From Hirsutella rhossiliensis (Eukaryota; Ascomycota; Sordariomycetes; Hypocreales; Ophiocordycipitaceae): a stretch of 64,000 nt of DNA. The stretch spans positions 3,782,001-3,846,000 of the forward strand of contig NW_025408673.1 in assembly GCF_020360975.1 (NCBI RefSeq), in the 5' to 3' direction. Below, one piece after another: positions 33,173 through 43,230 of the stretch. The notes beneath the pieces were generated by a model. That model did no database searches. It worked only from the letters and a program-made list of their open reading frames with translations, and had not been told where the DNA came from. Within the stretch, counting starts at the first letter, position 1, and each line of letters starts with the position of its first letter. The translations under genes were made by a program, and so were the position numbers.

Positions 33173-33539
33173 TGTCTCGTTTAGATTCGCTACCACGAGC
33201 TCTCGCATGTGCTCTTAGTAGCGCGTGTAAGCCGTAAGTGCCGCAAGATACTCACGACCTAGAAGTCGAGCGTTGAGTCAAGGAATGAATGGAAGACGTA
33301 GTTGGTAGCAGAGCTGGGAAACACGACGTGAAAGCCGGACAGGTAATCATACAAACCAGCAGTCTATGGTGGCATCTAGCAAGCGGAGCGTGTAAATATC
33401 GCGATGTCTCGTTTTCCCACCCTAAGGGGTGTCCCTGACGGCTCTCTAGAGCCGCTCCTTTGGACTTCCGGCTAATTTTCATATATTGAGAAGTATTGCT
33501 ACCTCGTTAGATGCAAATGTAGGTCTCGCGAAGGTCGCC

Positions 33540-34030
33540 GTCTTCTTCCCGAAGTTGATGCCGACGTGGGCAGCCCTCCCCTTGTCGCGAGGCTCCCTCC
33601 TCTGCAAGCTTCGCCACCCCCGACACTTCCCAGGCATGCACATGTACATTGTCATACATTGGGTCAACGACGAGGGAAGAGAAATTAACGGACAAGTCCT
33701 GCCTGGCGTTCCCTCCCTGAACCCCGTCGCAGGGGAGGCTGCGGACTAGTCTGCACGATTCGGTTCGCCCCCCTGTGCCTACAGAGAATTTGGCTACTCG
33801 TAATTTTGCAGCATTAGCGGATGTGATCGGCGCATAGATGCAGAAGCTGAACCTGGTCAAAGACGCATAAACCATCTCAGGGGTGGCCGGCAGGCGTCAG
33901 CGAAGCAACAACGGACCACAGCCCGGAAGTGGAGGAAGGCGCATGATCCCACCCGACGATATGTGCAATGAGATGGCCAAAGCTGCGCCTTGGGGATTCT
34001 CGGGATGATTCGCTGGAGCTCTCGTCCCGG
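33540..34030. repeat. Diverged duplicate of 29990-30550 (copy 2)
   Basis: Carries the same ordered blocks, for example ctcctctgcaagcttcgcca (33597), ggcgcatagatgcagaagct (33828), gaggaaggcgcatgatccc (33932) and atgattcgctggagctct (34003). It forms the upstream region of the gene at 34158. 33210-33540 shows no supported gene. Confidence 0.65.
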
Positions 34031-34157
34031 CCAAGGCAGCCCGTCTCATACTCGTTTAGATAGTGAAGGAGGTAGGCACCACCCCCTTTTGTCCCAGTTT
34101 CCATATCTCCCATTTTCTTGCAACTCTCCGAAAGCCAACGAAGCCCTCCTTCCCGCC

Positions 34158-34793
34158 ATGTCGACTGACACTACCTCGACTATGCAGGGGAACATGAGTT
34201 CCACTGAATCGATTGCCTGTGGACAAACTGGTCATCTTCGTGCTCTCGATATGCTTCTTTGTCCTACCTCGCCCACCTCAGAATTCTCGGATACCGAAAG
34301 CCAATTCAACAGCACAAACTGCCGTGACAAATATCCACAAGACGAGATTGAAGTGTCACCTACACAAAATATACAGCCCTCGTTTGCACCTAGCGATCTT
34401 GAAGAGAGTGATTACTCTTCATTTTGGGGCGATGACAAGGAGAATCGTCCTCCTACTGGGCTCGTTTTTCGAGTCACTGTATCCGATACTTGCCATCGAG
34501 TAGAGGCCAGCGGTACAGTCGAGAACGGACAAGGCAAACAGGTTGAGATGGAACTTGACCTCCCTCTCTGCAAGCCTGTTAGAATTACTATCAGCCTTTC
34601 TCAGTCTTCTCCTTCGGACTCATCACGACACACCAGGAAATGCGAGCGGAGAGACCATGGCGGGATATATGGGGGTGTGAGTACAGAATGTCGAGCGCCT
34701 GAAAGAATATGGCAAAGCCATGGGCAAGGGCATAAGCGACAGCGGATTCACAAAATCCGGAGGAGCAAGCAACCAGCCGTGGAGGAGTGTTGA
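34158..34793 (+). CDS. Hypothetical protein, acidic and Ser/Thr-rich
   Basis: An ATG in a good context (ccgccATGtc) opens a 211-codon frame starting MSTDTTSTMQGNMSSTES. Acidic stretches (DLEESDYSSFWGDDKENRP) precede a possible beta-rich segment (GLVFRVTVSDTCHRVEASGT) and a basic C-terminus (HKRQRIHKIRRSKQP). No family is recognised. The start was preferred over the upstream in-frame position 33990 because the upstream part belongs to the duplicated non-coding segment. The gtgagtac near 34677 could be a splice donor, so the last 38 codons are doubtful. Confidence 0.45.
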   Translation: MSTDTTSTMQGNMSSTESIACGQTGHLRALDMLLCPTSPTSEFSDTESQFNSTNCRDKYPQDEIEVSPTQNIQPSFAPSDLEESDYSSFWGDDKENRPPTGLVFRVTVSDTCHRVEASGTVENGQGKQVEMELDLPLCKPVRITISLSQSSPSDSSRHTRKCERRDHGGIYGGVSTECRAPERIWQSHGQGHKRQRIHKIRRSKQPAVEEC

Positions 34794-34846
34794 ATTGTTA
34801 TATCTTCACCAGCCCTTATGATGGTAGTAGTCCTTAGATATCCCCT

Positions 34847-35298
34847 CTAAGAAACGCTGGTTCCACAAGCTGGCATTTGCATACCGCTCGCCTTCATGCG
34901 AGACTTGTCGGGGAATTGCCCTCGGGTCACCGAATCATGCGAGGCGTATCGATGATCCAAAACGGCGTCGGGTGTGAGTGCCCCCTGCTGCCTTTCCAAC
35001 ACGAGTCCAAGTCTAAGTGAGTCGGTCAACTCGGTCATGAGCATACTGCGGCGAGTCGTTCGTGGCGATAGAACTGCCCGGGTTTTCCCGGGGTCGCATG
35101 TGACTTGAGCATGCAGAAAATTGAATCGAGGCTCCTCGCTAGATCCCTGTCTGAGGTTGACTGTTGCTTTCTTGCACCCTCCACCATAAGCGTGATGAGT
35201 GATTGCCATTGCCTTTCCCTAGGTGTCGTACGGTGGAACAGCCGCCACTTCATGCTCGGCTCGCCGCTTTCACTGCCATCAGAACTGTAGTCGCTCAC
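34847..35298 (-). pseudogene. Hypothetical small gene with one frame change
   Basis: Starts MSDYSSDGSESGEPSMKWRL at 35298 and reads to KSHATPGKPG. The other frame then continues with KTRAVLSPRTTRRSMLMTEL to a stop at 34847. The switch point near 35080-35095 contains short G and C runs (cccgggttttcccgggg), so a one-base indel explains it. The joined length would be about 150 residues. No domain is recognised; low certainty that it is expressed. Confidence 0.35.
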
Positions 35299-35936
35299 GG
35301 CGAGCTCGTCGCCCCCCCCCGAATTTGGAATTTGATTGATACTTCACTTGCGGAGGTAATCTAAGCATATCTGGACGTCTGGACACTGTCTACAGCGTGC
35401 ATATTAGGGCGAGACGAGCCGGTTATCCTTAGCGAGCCCTTCTGCGAGTCCGATGAAGTCTTTAAGGATATGTCTTTCAAACGACTGGTGGATGTTTGCG
35501 TGAACTATCGTGGGTATTTCGTTCGAGGAGAGTGTAACTGAAGTAAAGATCGAACTAAAGATCATGATTGACGTGGAAAGCAGGGCTTCATTTATGCTTC
35601 GGAAGGCACACTTGCGTCGCGCTTCCAACTTGGATTACTTGGAGCTTTTGCACGACCTGAATGCAGTATGTGCGTGTGGCCCAAACTTGGGACGCTTAAA
35701 TCTAAGAAGTGGCCGTAGATGGAGGGCATAAAGTGATGTAATTATCGTCTGTCTGATTCAGTGCCCTTGTAAGGTGCACACACGCAACGAAACAGAGAGT
35801 GAGGAGGGGGCCAGTGGTTCAATTGATTGATCTCTGAAGAACTCATAAAATACCCGGGAATAGACTCTCTTCTTTATATGATAGCATTCCCCGTTTCCTG
35901 CTCGGAGGTGTGATTTCTTCTAGCGCGTAACAGCCC
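35299..35936. other. Intergenic region containing a dispersed repeat (35764-35860)
   Basis: The block cacacacgcaacgaaacag then agagtgagga, and ttcaattgattgatctctga, recurs at 59905-59985 with about 85-90 percent identity by eye. It may be an LTR or other terminal fragment of an element not otherwise present. The remainder has no supported gene. Confidence 0.5.
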
Positions 35937-36832
35937 TCAGGATAGTACAAGGTGCTCCGTCGACCGTTCAGCACCGGGGGCTGTCACCACAGACAGCTGC
36001 ACCTCTCTGTCTACCCGTTTCCTCTGGTGCTCTCTCATCATACTGTCTAGAGGTACTGCTGGCACAACTAAAATCGCCAGACAAAGTCCACACTGACCTC
36101 CAAACTGGTGTCTCACCCAACCAGTCACAGAACATATCAGGAGCACAGATGATGCTAGGAACACTAATCCGCTCACTGCTCCAAGCCACGGCATCCCCTG
36201 GTTTGACGTCGGCTGCTCTGGCTGAAGCTGGTTAGAGTGCCGGTCAAAACGACGGAAAGACTGTGTCTTCCTCCATATCGCCATAACCATAATAACGGTA
36301 ACCAAGTGAGACACCATTGGAGCAGCCCACCAATATTCGACGCCGGATAGCCTGGACTGCCAGACAGTCGCCCCAATAAAGGGAAGGTGAAAGACTAAGG
36401 CTAGTCCAAAATGATGATTCTCGCCTTGGAGGTCAGGCTCAACGGCGCTGCAAAAATAGGCGTAAATCAAGGGATCGACAACTTGAATAAGCTGTAAACC
36501 ATGAGTATATCGGTGAGGTAGTTAGATGGGCTTGAATGGGAAGTACCTCAATGATGTCGACGCATAACATGGTGACCCTTTCCAGGCTGTGAAGAAGGGT
36601 AGGCAAGGACGTTTGGTAGGTGTCCATTTCTCGCACTGCCGAACAAAGCGGCGAATACCAGTCCGATACCCAAGAGACAGGCCGTGGAGATCAACGCCCA
36701 AGTTCGCCTACGCGAAGCTTCTCGTGGCTTGACTCTGATCATCCAGTACAGGTACGGCGCCAGGAAGATCGTGGTCACGGCAAACACTACACCGGCCTCG
36801 GTGACCTCCCTGATGGCAATCTCGTCTTGCAT
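35937..36832 (-). CDS. Multi-pass membrane protein, two exons, possible frameshift
   Basis: Start MQDEIAIREVTEAGVVFAVT at 36832. Likely membrane segments: VVFAVTTIFLAPYLYWMI, WALISTACLLGIGLVFAALF, FGLALVFHLPFIGATVW, MVSHLVTVIMVMAI, LGAVSGLVFLASSVLLICSV and CGLCLAILVVPAVPL, with a charged C-tail. Intron 36492-36546 (55 nt, gtactt/cag) joins CVDIIE to LIQVVDPLIYAYF in frame. In exon 1 the frame shifts by one base near 36650 (GSARN to REMDTYQ), so the gene is either damaged or mis-sequenced. No family is recognised; transport or sensing is not implied. An 80-bp block of exon 2 recurs at 53974-54056. Confidence 0.55.
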
Positions 36833-37649
36833 GTCGACATGTGGCAACCTTGGACGGTGGAGAGAGCGGATTTCGGAATTAAAGAAAATGAGAATATGAG
36901 CACTGGGTTTGCCCGGAACAAGGCGTACCTTATATAATGTTAAGTCATAACAGCGAATGTTGGTACTTGAAGAGTAACGTTTAGTGAAGAGAGCCACAGG
37001 ACGTTGTCTAGTCGCTTTGCAAACGGGCAGACATACCTAGAGTGAGGTAGTGATGGGGTGCTTTGTGCATAGCAAGGTTACACCATCATTGCCTTGAGAC
37101 TGGGCTACCGGTATATTTGATATGATGATTTACATATATGAGGCGGGTGAGCTTCCTCCACATCGTAGCGGCCTGGCCAGAACAAGGTGGGTGGAACGGC
37201 ACGTCTTCAACAAGTCAATGCGGTTGGCCCCCGGTTATGAGGCCATCCAGTAGATTGGCATCACCAGCAGCGCATACAACCTGGTTCATGCACTATGGCT
37301 TGCATACGTCTAAGCTCGCCTTGACTGGGGAGATCGGAGCGTCATGGGGCTGTGCAGAGGGCAACTGCTGTCAAAATGAACGTGGTCGTGACGACACCAG
37401 GAGCTCTCTGGTGGAGATGAACCAAACAAAGAAGGTCAAAGACACGAGCAAAAGGCGTCGTTGCTCCATTCCACATTGGGGTTTGTGAGACAACAGCGTG
37501 GCTGCAGGAAGCGTGACTCTCAGCTCTCCCCTGGTCGTCCCTGATCTCGACCTCGTCGGGGCCGTCGGTCGTGAGCATCAAGAAAAGGCAGGATTTTCAG
37601 GCGGGAAGTGAAGGAACAGGAGAGAGGTCTCTGAGATGGGAAAAGAGAA
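36833..37649. other. Intergenic region, possible 3' exons of the split gene
   Basis: A minus-strand frame at 37342-37581 (MLTTDGPDEVEIRDDQGRAE) could be a further exon of the gene cut by the retroelement, because the sequence after GAGTCGCCAG at 37652 reads gtacct, a possible donor. No acceptor could be chosen with confidence. Otherwise nothing is supported. Confidence 0.25.
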
Positions 37650-37853
37650 TTAGGTACCTGGCGACTCCTCCGGCTTGTTCGTCTCCTCAAGAATCATCTC
37701 CATCGCCCTTGCTAAAAGTGCTCTACCCTCATCACTGTCTAACTTATCAACAGAACACGATCCTTGACCCTCCATAAAAAGCGCTCTCGCACTGGAACTC
37801 GCTAGTTTGACGATTCTTTTGGTCTCTTCCTGCCATGTTTCGCGCATGCTTAG
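37650..37853 (-). pseudogene. 3' part of a host gene split by the retroelement
   Basis: Reads MRETWQEETKRIVKLASSSA and onward to PEESPGT and a stop at 37650. It begins directly at the outer edge of the left LTR. The upstream part of the same gene (46492-46796) ends exactly at the outer edge of the right LTR, and rejoining across the insertion keeps the reading frame (METS to MRETW). The product is a predicted helical protein of unknown function. Confidence 0.6.
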
Positions 37854-38075
37854 TGTTACGGCCAGGCACATACGAGCCTTGACGGCTATAAAGATGTATT
37901 GGCACTATGAACAAAGACTCAAAGCTAAGGAGCAAGAAAGGAAGACTAGACTACACGACCGAGCGGGCCCTTATATAGACACGAGGTCGCGCGTGGGCAC
38001 GTGATGCTGCTTGGGCACGTGACACTGGTGAGGTTCTGCGCTGGCGGCTCTACGCTGGCGCCCAGGGTCGTGACA
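37854..38075 (-). repeat. 3' LTR (222 bp)
   Basis: On the minus strand it runs TGTCACGACC to GCCGTAACA. Base-by-base comparison by eye found no difference from the other LTR. It holds two CACGTG boxes (37998-38003, 38016-38021) upstream of a TATATAA box (37971-37977), a plausible core promoter for minus-strand transcription. A polypurine tract (acggggggcag) directly precedes it at 38076-38086. Confidence 0.92.
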
Positions 38076-38086
38076 CTGCCCCCCGT
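38076..38086 (-). other. Polypurine tract of the chromovirus
   Basis: On the minus strand ACGGGGGGCAG lies between the TAG stop of the polyprotein (38087-38089) and the LTR start. This is the expected position for priming of plus-strand cDNA synthesis. Confidence 0.8.
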
Positions 38087-41000
38087 CTAAGGCCTTGATA
38101 TGCGTATCAAGGTAGTCAGTCGTGGCGGCGGGTTCTTGGTTTCACGGCTTTCTGCTGTGTCGTCATCGTCTCGTTCCTCGCAGCCCTCCTCCGCTGCAGC
38201 ACATTCGATCCAGTATTGCAGGTTGACGGGTGGGCCTGCTGCGTCCGGATGTTCATCGTGGAAAATCTTCAATGCCATTGGTGCGTTACGGAAATTCCTA
38301 GCCGGGTACCAGGTCTCATCAGGTCACATCCCTTCCATAAGACCTGGTATTCCAGTCGTCGACTCCTACCGGTTACTCGAGACTGCTGGACTTGATCAAC
38401 CTCCCACTCGGGTTCTCCGTTGATCTCCTCGGGTGGCGGAGGTGACTGGATCTGCTGGGGCAAGGGTTATCGGCTGCTTTTCGAAGACGGTCGGCGTGGA
38501 ATAGGTTCTTCATTTTGTACGACTCGGGCAGCTGCAGTACGTAGCTATGTAAAACTCGGTCACCGATGGCAAAGTCGGTTGGTCGTCGTTTCCTATTAGC
38601 CTGTTCCTTCTGACGTTCTTGAGCGGCGGTGGCAGCATTCCTGGCGTCTTCCTGGGTTTCCTGGGCGGTCTGCACAAGTTCCCTAGCTCTGGCGGCGGGT
38701 CCGGTGGCAGCGGTCTTGTCAGTCGGGGGCAGTGACAGGGGGTTCCGGATATCTCGGCCTAGGGCTACTTTTAACGGTGCCATGTCGATGGAAGAGTGCC
38801 AAGACGAGTTATGGGCGAAGTCGAGGGCGGGCAGCAGGGAACTCCAGTTATCTTGATGCTTCGTCACGTAGAATCGTAGCTTTGATCTAGGTATTGATTT
38901 GTGACTTCTACACCCCTTGGGTCTGAGGGTGTAGGGAGCTTCCATGACGATGCTTCGTTCCTTCTTTCCTGGGAGCGTGGCGATAATCCGGCTTAGCTTG
39001 CAGACGAAGGTCCAAACATAGTCATATCCGTAACGGTCTTTCGGCATATCCTTCCCGTCACATTCGACGTGCTCCCAAACAGAGGTCGGTACGGGCAGTG
39101 GATGGAGCAGTCCAGGGGTCTTGTCTCGAGGGGTTTTGTTGCGGCGGCAGTCGTGGCAGTTCCGAATATAACGACGGATATCCTCCTTCATCCTTGGCCA
39201 GTAGAAGTCTCGTTGGAGCAGCTTGATCACCTTGTTCTGTCCGGCGTGAGCGAAGATCTGGGGTTCGTGGGCTTCGCGAATGAGCGCGGTCTGAAGAAAC
39301 GTCTGCTTGTCTGAGGTCTGGGCTGGTACGACCAGGTGTGTTCCATGGGTACCGAGGTCTTGGAGGAGGTTCTCTTGGCGGATCAACGAAACGAGTTCGG
39401 CTCCCTTCGGGACCGAGTTCGGGTCTAGTTCTGGGCGGTCTTGATCGGGCGTCTGCTGTATCCCTCGGTCTTCTGGGGTCTGTAGGGCACTCGTGGCCCT
39501 CAGAACTAATGGTCTAGTAGGCTTAGGTTCGGGACTAAAGTTCTGAGGGGCAGGTTGCCGGCGGCCGTAGGGTCTAGAGAGTCGGTCGCGAAGCCTAGCC
39601 TTTCCGGAGGATCAGGGTCACCGTGCGTTCCTCGGCTTCCCGGGCCTTTACGGTAGGGAGCTCCGCTGTCTTCCTGGAGAGGGCATCGGCGACTACGTTC
39701 AGTCGACCGGGGCGGTAGAGGAAACGGATGTCGAACTGGGCGAGAAAGTCGGACCATCTGATCTGTCGTACCGAGAGCAGGCGCTTCGTAGAGAAATGGA
39801 CTAAGGCTTCGTGATCGGTGATCACATCGAACTTCTGGCCTAAGAGCTCTGGGTAGAAGTGCTCTAGACTCTGTACGACGGCGAGGAGCTCTCGATCTTG
39901 GATTGGGTAGGCTCGCTCGGCCGGGGTCATGGTCTTAGAGAAGAATCCAACGGGCTTCCAGGTCTGATCAGGCTGTTCCTGCCATAGAACACCAGCTGTG
40001 GCATTCCGGGAGGCATCGGTCTCCAGTCGGGTCGGCAGTTCTGGTCTAAAGAAGGCGAGGACCGGGGCTTCGATAGCCAGGCGCTTGAGTTGATCAAATG
40101 CTTCGCGTTGCTCCGGGCCCATCACAAAGGCAACATCCTTCTTAAGCAACCGGTTCAAGGGTTCTGCCACTCCAGAGGCGTGGTAGCAGAAAACACGGAT
40201 GAAGTTGCATAGGCCAACGAATGATCGGATCGCGGTGCGGTCTCGGAGGTCCTCAAACTTCCAGTCTTGTATCGATCGAACTTTCCGAGGGTCGACACTA
40301 AGGCCCACACCGGCTTCAAGCAGAACGCCGAGGTAGTCAACCTTGGTCACGTTAAATCTAGACTTCTTGATGTCTCCTGGAGGTTTGCCTGATGGAGTCG
40401 CCAGATCACTTCTTGACAGTCTTTCCAGTGGTCTTCTTCTTTATCCGAGTAGATCAGGACGTCATCTGCGTAGGCGCTGGCGCACCGGTCGAGGAGATCG
40501 TGAAGCTGCGCGTTGATAAACTGCTGGAACCAGGCGGGACCTACCTTCAGACCGAACGGGAGGACTTTCCAGCGGAAAGTTCCGAAACGGGTGCGAAAGG
40601 CGGTCAAATACTCGAGTCAGGGTCCATGCGGAGACGGTGGAAGGCCTGGATCACATCGATCTTCGTGAAGCGTTGAGCTTCACGGCAACCAAAGCAGTAC
40701 CTTCGAGGGACGGAGCGGGCGTGATGCGACTTTTAAGATGATCGTTCATCCAACGGTAGTCGATGCAGAAGCGGCGGGCGGTCGTGTTCGGTTTCGGAGC
40801 GAAGAGGACAGAAGCGGCGTGCGGACTCGGATCGGGCTCGATGAAGTCTATCTCCGGAGGTGATCGACAGTCTCTTTCTCTAGAGGCAGATACTTAACGG
40901 GCGTGCGGTACGATGGGGTCCTGTCGGCGAAAGAGGCTTCTCAAGCTCTAGGACTACATCGTGACCGGGTCGGCTCGAAGGTAGGGTGTGGGCCTCTTTC

Positions 41001-43170
41001 TTCGAGAAGAATCCTCTAGATGGGTGAGCTGGGGCGGTAGACGACTACGGACACAAGCAACATGCTCAGGGTCTTCTCCTGAGGGAACGGAATGCTTTGT
41101 CCCTGGTAGGTCTTTTGATCCGGGAGACTTTAGCAACGGTTCGAGCACTAGGGACGGTCTGGTCAAGGCCGGAGCTTGGCTCGAGCTGGACTGGATCCCC
41201 GGGCATCAACGGTTCGAGTTCGTTCCACTGTTCGAATCTCTCGTGAGACTCTACTTGGCAGACCAGGGCGTTAATCAGGGCTTGATCTTCGGAGGCTTGG
41301 ATCGAGGCGACGGAGACGAAGTCGGTAGCAGGGGCGGTCGTGAGCTGAAAACGGACAGACTTCTTGGCAGACGGAGACTTGGACTGAAACGACGGAGACG
41401 GAGTCGGTAACGGGTCGGGACAGAGGCCGGAGGAGTTTGATCAGAGCGGCCCCAGTTCTTGTGGAGGATCCGGTAGCGTTTCTCCTCTTTCTCGAGCAGG
41501 CGGTTCCGCCTCTCAGCGTCGGCCTGGATCTTAGGGTCGATCCGACCCGAGAGCGGGGCTTGACGAGAGCTGGATCGTCGGGAGAACTTGGCGAGGGCAG
41601 GAAGATCATCTGGCCAGATGATCTGTCGGGCGGCGCAGTCAAGCAGGAGGCGCTTCTCCCGCATCCAGAAAAGACCGATAAAGATATCATGGCCACACTC
41701 AGCTATATCAAATGTCTCGTTTGCGAACGAACGGCCATCGATGACGAAAGTGGCGACCAGCTGTTTCTGGATATAGCCGGCTGGCTTTCCACGGAAGTCT
41801 TGGAGGGGAATCCGACTCGGGAGCTCCTTAATCTGGGCTCCGAGTCTTTGGGCGGCGGACTGGGCGAAGGTTGGGCTAACCAGCAAACGGGTTTCGGCTC
41901 CGGTATCACAGAGGGAGCGGGCAGGTAGGCTCACACCATCCACTTGGACTTGACTTGGCAGAGTGAATGACTTGCTAGACCTACTCGCTGTCTGTGACAC
42001 CTTAGGGACCATCAAGGAGTCTTGTGATGGTCCTATTCGTTTCCGAATCTTGATCAGAGTCGTTGGCAGGGACAGGGACGGAGGCGACACGGGAGACAGC
42101 ATGGGTGCGGTCGGGACACTCGCGAGAGAGGTGCCCTGTTTTTCCACAAATAAAGCAGGTGCCATTATCCCAATGGACCCTTTTCTCATCGTCGGTCAAG
42201 GCTCTGCCAGCATCACGCGAGGTGATAGGGTCGAGCCGGTCTTGTTCGGAGTCTTGGCGGTAGTCGGAGCAGTCTTAGTCGGCGCGCGGCGAGATCGGTC
42301 GGAAGAGCGGGAGTCCTGTGTCTGCCTCATACTCCTCTTCTGGCAGTGGACAGCGTCTTTAATGAACCCACAGAAAACCTCGTAGGTCACGGACTCGTCG
42401 CGGGTCTTGGTCAAGAGGCTGTTATCTAGGTTGGCCGGGATGTGCTGCCACAGGGTATGCTTCATCTGGTCCTCGGGCACACGACCGGTCGCAGTTAAGT
42501 AGTCAAATTCCGCAAGAAAGTCCACAATGTCGGTCTTCCCATTCACGGTAAACTGGAGGCGTTGCAGGCGGTCAAGAGCCTCGGAAAGCTCATTCGGATT
42601 GCCATAGGCGGACTCAAGGGCTTGGATCATCTCTGCCACTCCAGAGAAGGGTCGAGTGTCAGAGGAGAAGCGGGTTTCAAGTGCTCGGCGGGCTTTTCCT
42701 CGAGCAGGTTATACAGACAGACCATCCGGCTGTTCTCAGTCCGGAAGGTTCGCACGTCTTCGTCAAATTTGTTCTTTATGCTCAGGATGAAGGAATGGAA
42801 CTCGTCCTTCTTCCTGAGAACGTCGCGGAGACCTTGATGCGCGATTTGGCGGCGTCGCTGTACTCGGGGTTCTTGCCCTCTGGGAAGGGGCAAAAATAGG
42901 CCAGGCAGCTTTGCCTGTTGGTCGGAAGGCCGGGCCATTTGGGCCGGCAAAAGCAGTCGAGGGCTCCCGGTGCTGTCGATTTGATTCAACAGACGGAGAG
43001 CGTTCATTTAGACGGGCCGTTAAGGCCGCAATCTGTTCTCTCATCTCGCGGATGAGAGCGTCTTGGGGGTTCAGGGCAGCCATGGCTACTATTTCGGATT
43101 CAGTGGCTTGGCCAGCAAGCCGGGTGGAACGGCGAGGCTGATCCGATGGCAGGGCTTCCTCAGATATCAT
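38087..43170 (-). pseudogene. Chromovirus gag-pol polyprotein, frameshifted, integrase core deleted
   Basis: First ATG at 43170 (MISEEALPSDQPRR). Domains in order: Gag with FTVNGKTDIVDFLAEFDYL; CCHC knuckle CFICGKTGHLSREC (about 42120-42165); aspartic protease SLCDTGAETRLL (about 41899-41916); reverse transcriptase with FGLKVGPAWFQQF and YADDVLIYS (40461-40472); RNase H with LETDASRNATAGVL (about 40010) and TDHEALVHF; integrase zinc-binding region (HAGQNKVIKLLQRDFYWPRM then CHDC, about 39150-39290); a chromodomain ([25 protein letters not shown], then [17 protein letters not shown]); stop at 38087. Between ERSIVMEAP and LRFYVTKHQDNW the usual central integrase core with its second Asp and Glu is absent. 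Frame changes lie near 43000, 42640, 42200, 41270-40610, 40350, 39590, 38465 and 38275. Not autonomous as read. Confidence 0.88.
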
Positions 43171-43222
43171 AGTCTCGAGGTCAGAGTCTAGGGTCGGAAA
43201 TGATACCACGCGGAATCACGGT

Positions 43223-43230
43223 CAGATGCC
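43223..43230. repeat. Left 8-bp target site duplication of hAT-1
   Basis: CAGATGCC directly before the left terminus CAGTGTTGCTAATAATAT. An identical copy follows the right terminus at 46006-46013. Eight bases is the standard hAT target duplication. Confidence 0.95.

Noticed and set aside
37854..38075. A tRNA gene or other RNA gene
   Set aside because: The segment is repeated at the other end of the chromovirus with TATA and CACGTG boxes, so it is an LTR. No tRNA cloverleaf was recognised elsewhere in the window.
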